A stretch of 10,249 nucleotides of DNA, taken from the NCBI GenBank assembly GCA_021823045.1, contig JAKAPB010000014.1:2511-12759 (forward strand). The letters are read 5' to 3'. The stretch is from Actinomycetes bacterium (lineage in GTDB: Bacteria > Actinomycetota > Acidimicrobiia > Acidimicrobiales > Acidimicrobiaceae). The notes beneath the pieces were generated by a model, which was not told the DNA's origin, did no database searches, and saw only the letters and a list, made by a program, of their open reading frames with translations. Numbering within the stretch: the first letter of the stretch is position 1; each line of letters begins with the position of its first letter. The translations under genes were made by a program, and so were the position numbers. Shown one piece after another: positions 1 through 6,879 of this stretch.

Positions 1-100
1 AACCAGCAAGGAGGAGTTCTTCACATGATAAATTCGGGCGGACTACCGTTACAAGATAGCTGAACAGTCCTGGGCCAAACTTACGATCAAAGCACAAAAG
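1..100. other. Left-edge stretch without a recognised gene
   Basis: A plus-strand frame is open from the window edge to a TGA ending at 63 and could be the last 20 codons of a gene beginning to the left, but its residues match nothing I recognise. An AAGGAGG sequence at about 9-15 followed by an ATG at 25 looks like a start site, yet that ATG opens only 12 codons before the same TGA. It could be a gene start interrupted by the mobile DNA to its right, or coincidence. Confidence 0.15.
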
Positions 101-126
101 GATACCGCCTCTGACTAGGCGGTATC
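101..126 (-). terminator. Intrinsic terminator of the decayed transposase tail
   Basis: A perfect 10-bp stem, GATACCGCCT (101-110) against AGGCGGTATC (117-126), encloses a 6-nt loop. Read on the minus strand, the stem starts 8 nt after the stop codon of the transposase tail (TGA at 137-135) and is followed by CTTTTGTGCTTT, a U-rich run, so the geometry is that of a rho-independent terminator for minus-strand transcription. On the plus strand the run after the stem is weaker (TGAGTATTT). Confidence 0.72.
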
Positions 127-134
127 TGAGTATT

Positions 135-377
135 TCAGCATGATCGTTCTGTTGAATTACCTCCAAGGGTGGTTGAGATGAGTACCTCCATGAATCCAAA
201 TGCCTTGCGCTGTGGCGGAGTGGGGATAGAGAGCTTGTCAATCTTTAACCCGCCGGCGAATTCCACGGTGTTTCTCGCCAAGGTGGCGAGGTGAGTCAAA
301 AAGGTGGAAAAGCTGTGCAGAACCTCGCCGCAGGAAGTCTGTTTGCTGGCGTCCTTGAGCTTGGCGGCATCGCTGCG
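135..377 (-). pseudogene. C-terminal fragment of a transposase, probably IS1634-like
   Basis: The minus-strand frame from 377 to a TGA at 137-135 is open for about 80 codons without a proper N-terminus. It contains the runs LTHLATLARNTVEFAGG and IPTPPQRKAFGFMEV. This pattern (a helix with 'HLATLxRN', then 'PTPxQRxAF' close to the end) is what I recall from the C-termini of IS1634-type DDE transposases of actinobacteria; the family name is from memory and less certain than the transposase call. The catalytic core is missing. An intrinsic terminator follows immediately, so this appears to be the true 3' end of the original gene. The open frame begins directly after the TAA of the decayed IS607 recombinase upstream, so two different elements have been joined here. 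The frame is intact, unlike the recombinase, suggesting later arrival or chance preservation. Confidence 0.5.
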
Positions 378-957
378 TTATGCAGTTGTCACGGGATCGA
401 TCCGTTCGGGGGTCTCCTCATCACCGAAACCCAGCGACGCCGCGCGCAGCGGACCCCGTAGAGACGGGCGGCGAAGTCATGGATAATGGACACTGAAGTC
501 GTCTGCCAGGTGGGCCTTCTCCTCGGTCACTCCATCGGCGAACACGATCTCGCGCCCCTGCAACCCGAGCATTGCATCGAACCAACCAAACCCGACACGT
601 TACAGCCGATCCTTGTGCTCGACCACCAGCGTCTCCCACAAGTCGTGCTTCAACAAAGCGGTTTAGCTCGGGCGGGTGTCGTTCACCCCAGAGGCGATCT
701 CCCTGACCACCGGCAATCTAGCGATGTTGGCAAACTCTCACATCCGCTGCGCCTGCCGCTATGGGTCGTCTTTCTGCTAGTGAGTGACAACCCGTGCATA
801 GAGAGCGGCCTTGCCGACGAGAGCGCGCTGCAAGTCGGGGACTACGCATGGCCAGACTCGTCGAGGTAGGGACTTTCGATCTTCCCCGTCCTGTACCAAT
901 TCCATGCGCAGCGTTACTAGAACCCGCTCAGCCCCGGGCGTACTCCGACAGATTCAT
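378..957 (-). pseudogene. tnpA: Decayed IS607-family serine recombinase (TnpA)
   Basis: No single frame is long, but joining the minus-strand frames recovers a full-length IS607-type resolvase, the small serine recombinase that moves IS607 elements. It begins at ATG 957 with MNLSEYARG, the usual start of the MerR-like DNA-binding head, followed in another frame by WYRTGKIESPYLDE. Next come ALYARV (the family's YARVS strand, with the catalytic Ser position now Val), REIASGVNDTRP, ETLVVEHKDRL, FDAMLGLQGREIVF and DFAARLYGVRCARRR, all in family order. At 580 bp it matches the usual length of about 190-210 codons. In-frame stops include TGA 930-928, TAG 780-778 and TAA 602-600, and at least three frame changes are needed. 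The partner tnpB is absent; a piece of another transposase sits where it should be. Local base composition looks more GC-rich than the host genes. It is certainly non-functional. Confidence 0.78.
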
Positions 958-1336
958 ACGCGGCAGTGTACCAAACGCCACAAAGATTCTACGAACAGCC
1001 ATGGAATCACGGAACTAGTCCACGCCCTCTGGGTTATATCCAATCAAGCAAATGGCCTCAGAAGGTCTGTTCACAACTTTTCTAACTCGCTCGCTCGATT
1101 AATGGTCCAAACGCTGCCAGCGCAACGACCGCAATTCAACCCCTCAGTTACCGCTCTGAAACGAGCTCGTAGAAGATCTTCACTGGTCTAACCGGTTGAA
1201 CACCACAAAATGTGGTGTTCAACACAACTAACACCTCTTCTTTACCACTATTAGTGATTTCCTGTTCAAGTTTTCTCACTTTAAGTCGACAATTTAATCA
1301 GTTGTATGGGTGGATACACAGATGGTGGTGAGGTTG
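958..1336. other. Gene-poor stretch before the metalloprotease gene
   Basis: No protein I recognise is encoded on either strand. A plus-strand frame is open to a TAA at 1189-1191, but it overlaps the decayed recombinase on its left and its residues resemble no family known to me. The notable structure is the hairpin at 1195-1223. The right part (about 1230-1300) is AT-rich and probably holds the promoter of the downstream gene; TTTAAT at 1293-1298 could be a -10 element, but there is no convincing -35, so I do not annotate one. Confidence 0.5.
1195..1223. repeat. Perfect 13-bp inverted repeat with 3-nt loop
   Basis: GTTGAACACCACA (1195-1207) and TGTGGTGTTCAAC (1211-1223) are exact reverse complements separated by AAA. 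The structure is seen directly. Neither side has a continuous T run (ACAACTAACACC to the right, no T run on the minus strand), so it is a poor intrinsic terminator. It lies about 110 bp upstream of the metalloprotease start and about 240 bp from the start of the dead IS607 recombinase. It could be an operator for a dimeric regulator, an mRNA leader hairpin, or a mobile-element end; the sequence does not decide. Confidence 0.8.
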
Positions 1337-3031
1337 ATGAAGCGAAATACCAAGGATTTTAGTAGAAGTCGGGTGCTAGCGAAGTGCACGGCGCTCACAG
1401 TGTTGCTTTCTGCCTCTGCGGCCGCCGGGTACAGCACCCCAGCGAATACTCCGAGCAACTTCAGATCAAAGGCTACGGTCAGTGCAGTTGCAAACTCGGC
1501 CAAGTACCTAAACGACAACTTCGTACTAAAGGCTTCTACCGGCGCACCGATTGTTGCTGCGGTTCCAACACCGGACAACAAAGGCTACTGGCTTGTCGGT
1601 CCGGATGGGTCCGTATATACAGCCGGAGACGCAGGTAACTTCGGTTCGCTGGCGGGTAAAGCTCTGAACCAACCGATCGTCGGTATGGCTGCGACTCCGG
1701 ACGGAAAAGGGTACTGGCTCGTAGCCAAGGACGGTGGAATCTTCTCCTTCGGTGACGCTCAATTCTACGGGTCAACCGGGGCGATGAAGCTAAACCAGCC
1801 TATCGTTGGAATGGCCGCTACTGCGACTGGCCAGGGGTATTGGCTGGTAGCCAAGGATGGTGGAATCTTCACATTCGGCGACGCCAAGTTCTACGGGTCA
1901 ACCGGGGCGATGAAGCTAAACCAGCCTATCGTTGGAATGGCCGCTACTGCGACTGGCCAGGGGTATTGGCTGGCAGCCAAGGATGGTGGAATCTTCACAT
2001 TCGGCGACGCCAAGTTCTACGGGTCAACCGGGGCGATGGGATTAACTCAGCCTATCGTTGGAATGGCCGCCACGACTAAGGGTGGTGGATACTGGCTAAC
2101 GGCCCAGGATGGATCCGTCTACTCCTTCGGTAGTGCAACCTTTTATGGCGGGGGAAACACCGTAGCAGCGGGCAATACATTCGCTGGGATCACGGCTAAC
2201 TCAACCGGTGGCTATATCCTCGTCACTACTACCGGCAGCGCCGTAAACTTCGGTCCTGGAACAACCCCAACTGCGACCCCAGTGCCAACTCCAACCAGCT
2301 CAACTTCGAACCCGATAGCGGGAACCGGAAGCAGCGCCGGCTCCACTTGGAACAATTACGGCGTAACCTCCGATGCGAGCCTGAGCTTCCCGGATACCAG
2401 CTACTACGAGCAAACCCAACCCGCACCCGCATCTGCGGGATACGGGTTTCTGCTTACGCAGAACTCTTCGAGTAATGTACCAGTTCGTTGGAATCCATGC
2501 CAGGCAATCAACTACGAGCTCGATCTCCAATATGCTCCGGCAAACGGACAGAGCTTGGTCCAGCAATCTCTCGCAGAAATCACAAATGCCACTGGAATTC
2601 AATTCAATTACGTAGGGCAAACTTCGACACTTCCTACGCTTAATAGGCCTGCCACGGTCCAAACTCCCAGCGGCACCGAATGGGCGCCGGTTCTCATCGC
2701 TTGGGAGCCAAATGGGGCGACGAATTATCTCACTGGCACCGGCGTTATTGGCATGGGCGGGTCGGCAGCGCTATACACCGGGACTAGGTGGGAGTACGTA
2801 ACCGGTGAGGCGGCCTTCTCTTCAACCTATCCAGCTACTGCCGAACAGGAAACTTCGCTGGTTCTGCACGAGCTAGGGCACGTTATCGGCTTAGGTCACG
2901 TTGCGGACCCAACACAAGTAATGAACCCCGTCGATAATTTCAATGCCCCAACAACCTACCAGGCGGGTGATCTTGCAGGCTTGGCACACCTTGGCGAAGC
3001 AGCTGGCTGTTTGACCGAACCAACCCCATAG
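1337..3031 (+). CDS. Secreted propeller-repeat protein with C-terminal zinc metalloprotease domain
   Basis: Starting at ATG 1337 the product is 564 aa. Residues 1-31 form a signal peptide: a basic stretch (MKR...RSRVLAK), a hydrophobic core CTALTVLLSASAAAG and an AxA-type cleavage site. Residues about 80-308 hold six repeats of about 42 aa with core GYWLVAxDGGIFxFGDAxFYGS followed by QPIVGMAAT; the last is degenerate. Such repeats probably fold as a beta-propeller. A Pro/Thr/Ser-rich linker spans about 309-336. Residues about 380-564 resemble actinobacterial matrixin-like peptidases, starting near VRWNPC and carrying the zinc motif HELGHVIGLGH at 511-521 (His511, Glu512, His515, His521) and a Met-turn VMNP around Met529. 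Cys388 and Cys558 are the only cysteines of the mature chain and may pair. Role inferred: export and cleavage of an unknown extracellular or surface substrate, with the repeats as binding platform. GTG 1310 and ATG 1322 (GGGTGG 8 nt upstream) are alternative starts. A strong terminator follows, so it is probably monocistronic. Confidence 0.85.
   Translation: MKRNTKDFSRSRVLAKCTALTVLLSASAAAGYSTPANTPSNFRSKATVSAVANSAKYLNDNFVLKASTGAPIVAAVPTPDNKGYWLVGPDGSVYTAGDAGNFGSLAGKALNQPIVGMAATPDGKGYWLVAKDGGIFSFGDAQFYGSTGAMKLNQPIVGMAATATGQGYWLVAKDGGIFTFGDAKFYGSTGAMKLNQPIVGMAATATGQGYWLAAKDGGIFTFGDAKFYGSTGAMGLTQPIVGMAATTKGGGYWLTAQDGSVYSFGSATFYGGGNTVAAGNTFAGITANSTGGYILVTTTGSAVNFGPGTTPTATPVPTPTSSTSNPIAGTGSSAGSTWNNYGVTSDASLSFPDTSYYEQTQPAPASAGYGFLLTQNSSSNVPVRWNPCQAINYELDLQYAPANGQSLVQQSLAEITNATGIQFNYVGQTSTLPTLNRPATVQTPSGTEWAPVLIAWEPNGATNYLTGTGVIGMGGSAALYTGTRWEYVTGEAAFSSTYPATAEQETSLVLHELGHVIGLGHVADPTQVMNPVDNFNAPTTYQAGDLAGLAHLGEAAGCLTEPTP
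1769..2020 (+). repeat. Two tandem 126-bp copies differing by one base
   Basis: Copy one is 1769-1894 and copy two 1895-2020. Base by base they differ only at 1848 (T) versus 1974 (C), which changes Val to Ala in the WLVA motif. Each copy encodes exactly one 42-residue repeat of the surface protein, so the duplication keeps the frame and adds one repeat. The neighbouring repeats (about 1640-1768 and 2021-2150) encode the same motif with many base differences, so these two are a recent duplication or have been homogenised by gene conversion. Confidence 0.95.
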
Positions 3032-3056
3032 ATATCTCTAACCGTACCACCCATAT

Positions 3057-3094
3057 AAAAGCAGCCGAGTCTCCACCCAGGCTCGGCTGCTTTT
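3057..3094 (+). terminator. Bidirectional intrinsic terminator after the metalloprotease gene
   Basis: AAAA then GCAGCCGAG (3061-3069), a 12-nt loop, CTCGGCTGC (3082-3090) and TTTT. The GC-rich 9-bp stem extends to 13 bp if the A and T runs pair. It lies 25 nt past the stop codon at 3031 and, with A-run and T-run on opposite sides, could work from both strands. It insulates the metalloprotease from the dehydrogenase that follows. Confidence 0.9.
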
Positions 3095-3147
3095 CAGTTA
3101 ACGCCCACTTGGTCTTTATTTAACCAATTCCCGCTAGCTTGGCAAAG

Positions 3148-3894
3148 ATGGATCTTGGAATAGCGAATCGTCGTGCCTTAGTGACCGGAGGGTCGCAGGG
3201 CTTAGGACTCGGTACCGCAGTTGCACTGGCTGACGAAGGCGTAAAGGTAGTCATTGCGAGCCGATCACAAGAAAAACTCGACAAGGCAATGACCGATCAC
3301 CCCTCGATATTTGGCTCAGTGGTGGCCGACCTTTCGACCCCGGTGGGAGTCGAAAACCTCATAGGTTCGGCCCAGTCACAGCTAGGTGGGATCGACATAG
3401 TAGTCTTAAATGCCGGCGGACCAAAGGCGGGCGGATATCGATCGGCGAGCATCCAAGACATCGAAACGGCTCTCAATCAAAATTTACTCTCAATGATCTC
3501 CGTGGCTCAAGCAACCGTCGAACCGATGATCCAGTCAGGCTGGGGCAGAATACTAGCAATCACCTCCCTATGGGTTAGGCAACCGGGCACGAACCTTATC
3601 CTCTCCAACACCGCACGAAGCGCCCTAACCGCCTATCTCAAGACGTTGGCGGCCGAGGTAGCTGCAGCTGGGGTGACGGTAAATACAATTCAACCGGGAT
3701 TGCACAAGACGGACAGGCTAATTCAGCTCCACGGGGGTGACCCTTCGGCAGCCGCAGCGAGCTTGCCTTCAAAATCTTTTGGCGACCCATACGACTTTGG
3801 GAAAGTCGCCGCCTTCCTCCTATCAGAGCCAGCAAAGTATGTCAATGGCACTTCACTTTGGGTCGATGGCGGTCTTTACGCGGGCCTGATGTAG
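3148..3894 (+). CDS. Short-chain dehydrogenase/reductase family protein with altered active site
   Basis: A 248-aa Rossmann-fold SDR of classical length. Visible are the cofactor-binding TGGSQGLG at 13-20, the LNAGG strand at 87-91, AITS with Ser140, the VTVNTIQPG turn at 176-184 and the C-terminal LWVDGG. Where classical SDRs have the catalytic YxxxK, 13 residues after the Ser, this protein has S153-N-T-A-R157, so both Tyr and Lys are replaced. A known divergent group (annotated as ketoacyl-ACP-reductase-like SDRs) lacks a perfect tetrad and reads 'LSNxxRxG' at this spot, so this is probably a group trait and not damage. The substrate is unknown and FabG activity should not be assumed. I chose ATG 3148 because MDLGIANRRALVTGG is the usual family start; TTG 3139 would add three residues. 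Neither has a clear ribosome binding site. It stands alone between a terminator and a 140-bp gap. Confidence 0.85.
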   Translation: MDLGIANRRALVTGGSQGLGLGTAVALADEGVKVVIASRSQEKLDKAMTDHPSIFGSVVADLSTPVGVENLIGSAQSQLGGIDIVVLNAGGPKAGGYRSASIQDIETALNQNLLSMISVAQATVEPMIQSGWGRILAITSLWVRQPGTNLILSNTARSALTAYLKTLAAEVAAAGVTVNTIQPGLHKTDRLIQLHGGDPSAAAASLPSKSFGDPYDFGKVAAFLLSEPAKYVNGTSLWVDGGLYAGLM

Positions 3895-4020
3895 CAGGAG
3901 AGGCGCAGTCTTAATGGGCATTTGGGTAAGCCATTCTTTCGGAAATCCACTTCGCCTTGGCTGGAAGCGGTTAACCAAAGTCCTAATCGGTAGTAGATTA
4001 CAAGGTGGTATGACAAAGTA

Positions 4021-4026
4021 GGAAGG
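4021..4026 (+). promoter_or_regulatory. Ribosome binding site fixing the GTG start of the Dabb gene
   Basis: GGAAGG lies 8 nt before the GTG at 4035. This spacing supports the GTG, which yields the family's typical MIRHIAAF beginning, and no upstream start with a better site is seen. Confidence 0.6.
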
Positions 4027-4034
4027 CAAGATCC

Positions 4035-4334
4035 GTGATAAGACATATCGCAGCTTTTCGTTTCAACCCGACGGTTTCGACCGAGAAGATCTCCGACCTA
4101 GAAAAGGCCGTCGCAACCCTACCAGGTCATATTTCCGCCATTAAGTCCTTCGCCCATGGTCCCGATCTACACCTCTGGCCCGAGGGGACTAACTACGACT
4201 ATGTGGTCGTTGCTGACTTTGACTCCGAGCAGGATTACCGAGACTATGCGATCGACACATTTCATCAAGAAATGATCAAGAAACATCTCCTACCAATTCT
4301 GAAGGACCGGGCCGCTATCCAATTCGAGTTCTAA
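4035..4334 (+). CDS. Dabb (stress-responsive alpha/beta barrel) domain protein
   Basis: The 99-aa product has the full layout of a single Dabb domain: an N-terminal strand MIRHIAAFRF with the conserved His, a helix (STEKISDLEKAVATLP), the strand IKSFAHGPDL, the strand YDYVVVADFDSEQDYRDYAID and the C-terminal helix HQEMIKKHLLPIL ending in a strand. Dabb proteins form small dimeric ferredoxin-like barrels; some act as cyclases or decarboxylating enzymes and many have no known role. Length is normal for the family. The neighbouring SDR is on the same strand but 140 bp upstream with no visible link, so co-transcription is uncertain. No terminator was seen after the stop. The reaction cannot be predicted from sequence. 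Confidence 0.82.
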   Translation: MIRHIAAFRFNPTVSTEKISDLEKAVATLPGHISAIKSFAHGPDLHLWPEGTNYDYVVVADFDSEQDYRDYAIDTFHQEMIKKHLLPILKDRAAIQFEF

Positions 4335-4607
4335 TCGGGGCGATATGAACCTCCACGCGCTTTGGGACGGGGTTTTCTGACTCCGTTGTATGGTCAAGGT
4401 CATGTCTATCAAGACGCTATCGGCCATGCGGGTGTGCTCTTGGCAGTAGTCCGTAGTAGAGAATACCTTTGCGAGGGAGACACTTTAGGTCGCCATCCTA
4501 TGCTGTCGTGTCGTGTGGTGGAGTGCTACTGGCGATAGCGAAAAAGTGAGTAGAGAAGCAAGGACTGCCCAGGCGCACAGCAGGTAAAGCGAAGAGGAAT
4601 GTGGCCG
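4335..4607. other. Intergenic stretch between the Dabb gene and the dead IS630 transposase
   Basis: No recognised gene. The Dabb reading frame stays open for about 74 codons past its TAA (4335 to about 4556), but the residues resemble nothing known to me and there is no start with a binding site. I looked for an IS630 terminal repeat here matching one near 5600-5660 and found none that is convincing. Confidence 0.4.
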
Positions 4608-5584
4608 CTATACAGCTAACACTGACTTGCTCCTGAAATCCAGCAAACAGTAAGGAAACGTGGTCATCCTGAGACAGCCGACAAGTTCCTTGGCCACTGG
4701 TTCAATCTTGGCAATGAACCGGTTGTGGGTTACTACAGATCGTACCTGTTTCCAAACGTGTTCCTGAGTATTGAGTTGGGGAGAATAGGGTGGGAAGTAG
4801 CCTGCTTCTATATAGCGGCCAGCCAATGCCACTTGAACAACGTTGCCTCGGTGCCAGCAAAAGCAGAATCCTCTCCTTGGGATAGATCTTTCGGATCTTT
4901 GTAAGACTGGCTGCTGTTTCATGCATCGTCTGACGCTCTGTAGAAAATGCATGTTCTATCTCTGTTTTAGGTTCAAAAAGCCGTAGATGCTCCGGATCTT
5001 CCGGGTTCCGCTGGTCTCAATTACAGCCGAAGTAGTTACTTTCGGAATCCACACTTTTTGGGTAGTAGTCCCTTGAGTGAGAACCATCTCGTCTTCAGTG
5101 AGAATCACAGTATCTGGATTAGAGAATGCCTCTTCTAGACGTGAGTGCTGCTCTTTTTCCCTCGCTACCACCTCTGCCTCAGCCCTTTCAAAGCGCTTGC
5201 CCGGCAGATGGAAGCTAAACCCGCTCTCTAGAAAATCAGGTAGTAGCTCGCCTTAGATGCATAGATGACACCGTATTTGTGCTTTATAATGCTAGTCAGT
5301 CAGGATCCGTATTGACCAAAGCGGCGAGTTGTATAGACGTGGTCATTCCGAGTTGTCGTCACAGGTGTGGCGATCACTTCATCGCTCTGAGTCCTGATGA
5401 GAAGTACCGGAGCGTTGTTGTAGCGCTAGTCTTTGAATGCTTCAGTGCCAATGCTTCGTAACGCCAGTCGCATTCGCTGCAAGTGTTTTTCCGAAAGTCC
5501 GATCTCATCCAGAGGATTTCCGGCCTCCAGGGTAACAGCTGCCAGCGCCCGCTTGTATTCGTGGATGTTCTCAGTCTCACCCAT
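4608..5584 (-). pseudogene. Decayed IS630-family transposase
   Basis: Joined minus-strand frames give a near full-length IS630-type DDE transposase (about 325 codons). From ATG 5584 there is a DNA-binding head (EYKRALAAVTLEAGNPLDEIG, then GTEAFKD), then NNAPVLL, KHKYGVIYASKASYYLIF, FSFHLPGKRFERAEAEVVAR, the first catalytic strand TVILTEDEMVLTQ, VWIPKV and SIYGFLNLK. These are followed by KERILLLL, WHRGNVVQVAL and the signature YFPPYSPQLNTQEHVWK, whose Glu is the third DDE residue, and it ends at a TAG at 4610-4608. Stops at 5428-5426 (TAG), 5302-5300 (TGA) and 5230-5228 (TAG), plus frame changes near 4960 and 4860, kill the gene; the second catalytic Asp falls at the 4860 break. No target duplication or terminal repeats were identified. 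It separates the Dabb gene from the pheA-tyrA pair. Confidence 0.82.
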
Positions 5585-5865
5585 GAATGCTTTGAGGGTG
5601 GCGAGTTTTACGGGTTTGAGCTTGACCTGTGAAGATTAACACACCCCAAAAGAAACTAGAAGAACCTTTTAGGAGCATTTTTGAGTGTGATGTCTATAGA
5701 CCTCTCCATCGCTGTGAGGCAAGTGCGCTCCGATTTGTCCAAGCTGGGGTTGGTACTTTGGGGTGAGACTAGCCTAGGCCGACTTAAGGCCTAAAAACAG
5801 ACAAAGTAGCATCGATTTCCTCCACTGTCACTCAAGAACACGCAGCGGCAGAGACCCTATCCAGA
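5585..5865. other. Intergenic stretch downstream of tyrA with inverted repeats
   Basis: No gene is recognised. The part next to 5585 may hold a few more N-terminal codons of the dead IS630 transposase. Short symmetric elements are present: CACCCCAAAA (5642-5651) against CTTTGGGGTG (5756-5765), 9 of 10 bases complementary and bracketing about 104 bp; the perfect palindrome GTCTATAGAC (5692-5701); and TAGGCC/GGCCTA (5775-5780, 5788-5793) followed by five A residues on the plus strand. No good T-run terminator for tyrA is visible on the minus strand. Confidence 0.45.
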
Positions 5866-6879
5866 TCAGCCGATCCGGGTAACAAAAGAGGCGGAGTCAC
5901 CGGTCAGCTTGAAGTCGGAAAGGAACTTCCCCGAGTTCCTGATCTGGTCTATTCTCCCCCAAAATGAATTCATCTCACAGACGACGCTCTCGGTTTTAGG
6001 TTCAACAACACCTTGGAGTTCGGCTATTGCCGCCGAGCCTTCCCGGACAAATGTTAAAAAACTCTTCGGCGAAGACTCCTTTAGAGAGCCAGATACCCTA
6101 GCCAGAACTTCGATAAAATTGTCCAATTCCATCGCGAGCATGGCCCTGTTAGGCCAGCAAAGTTCCGCAACTCGCTCAGGGATGCCATTCGCAACCCTCG
6201 TTGCGCTTCCAAAAGAGCCCGCAGCTAGCGCTCGGGCTACGGAAACTTCCAAATGCCCACTCAATGCAACTCCCAGCGCCTCAGCTAGAACGTGTGGGAG
6301 ATGCGACACGACAGCTACAGCCTTGTCATGAACAGCCGCCGACAGAGGTATCATCTCGAAATCCATGGATCGCGAGAAGATCTCGAAAAGGTCGAGACTT
6401 CTTCTTGGTTCAGCTCTGAAAGCGGTTGGGATCTCCGCCCATCTAGAGCGAAATAAGATTTCTGGGTCGGAGCTGTTGAACCCGCTCCCCTCCCTTCCCG
6501 CCATCGGGTGGAGGCTCAGATGGGTAACGCCCCGGTGGGCAGCGACAGCTCTAGCAATAGAAGTAATCGTTTCGGTCTTGGTCGAAGCCACATCCACAAC
6601 TAGCAGGGGCGTCTGCCGACCGCTTTCGAGTCTCGCGGCTAGCAGATTCGACACCGCTTCAGACAATACCGGATTTGGAGGAGCAAAAAGTATCGTCCCA
6701 CACTTACCTAAAAGCTCTTCCGGACGCACTACTGTATCGATGCCGCGCCTTTTAGAATTACGCATAGTTGCTTCATCGGGATCGAAGGCCAGCACCTCAC
6801 AGTGCTCTCGGATCGAAAGGGCTATTGAACCGCCAATATGTCCCAGACCTATTACACCTACTGAAAGTTTAGAGTCCAA
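5866..6879 (-). CDS. tyrA: Prephenate dehydrogenase (tyrosine biosynthesis)
   Basis: Converts prephenate to 4-hydroxyphenylpyruvate with NAD(P)+ in the cytoplasm; transamination then gives tyrosine. The 337-aa protein starts with a Rossmann domain: GLGHIG at 11-16 and an Asp at about 33 (LAFDP) at the end of the second strand, favouring NAD+. DVASTKT follows at 96-102 and the family signature HPMAGREGSGF at 124-134, where His124 matches the catalytic His. The helical half carries SHLPH at 192-196 and ATRVA with Arg228, a position used for prephenate binding. There is no chorismate mutase domain and no recognisable ACT domain, though about 50 C-terminal residues are unassigned. The only plausible start is TTG 6879, which overlaps the end of pheA by 11 bp, so translation is probably coupled to pheA. 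The stop is TGA at 5868-5866. Confidence 0.93.
   Translation of the reverse strand: MDSKLSVGVIGLGHIGGSIALSIREHCEVLAFDPDEATMRNSKRRGIDTVVRPEELLGKCGTILFAPPNPVLSEAVSNLLAARLESGRQTPLLVVDVASTKTETITSIARAVAAHRGVTHLSLHPMAGREGSGFNSSDPEILFRSRWAEIPTAFRAEPRRSLDLFEIFSRSMDFEMIPLSAAVHDKAVAVVSHLPHVLAEALGVALSGHLEVSVARALAAGSFGSATRVANGIPERVAELCWPNRAMLAMELDNFIEVLARVSGSLKESSPKSFLTFVREGSAAIAELQGVVEPKTESVVCEMNSFWGRIDQIRNSGKFLSDFKLTGDSASFVTRIG

Noticed and set aside
274..290. Inverted repeat CTCGCC-AAGGT-GGCGAG considered as a terminator
   Set aside because: It lies inside the transposase tail frame, lacks a T run, and the better terminator is after the stop codon.
486..869. Plus-strand open frame of 127 codons
   Set aside because: It is antisense to the decayed IS607 recombinase, whose family motifs are readable on the minus strand; the plus-strand product resembles nothing.
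811..1191. Plus-strand open frame of 126 codons reaching into the gap before the protease
   Set aside because: Its first half is antisense to the recombinase fossil, the rest has no recognisable motif, and it has no ribosome binding site.
1640..2150. Regularly spaced repeats considered as a possible CRISPR-like array
   Set aside because: The repeats are 126 bp, contiguous without spacers, and encode protein repeats in one frame.
4335..4556. Continuation of the Dabb frame past its stop for about 74 codons
   Set aside because: The Dabb domain is complete at its TAA, the extra residues match no family, and an open run of this length is plausible by chance.
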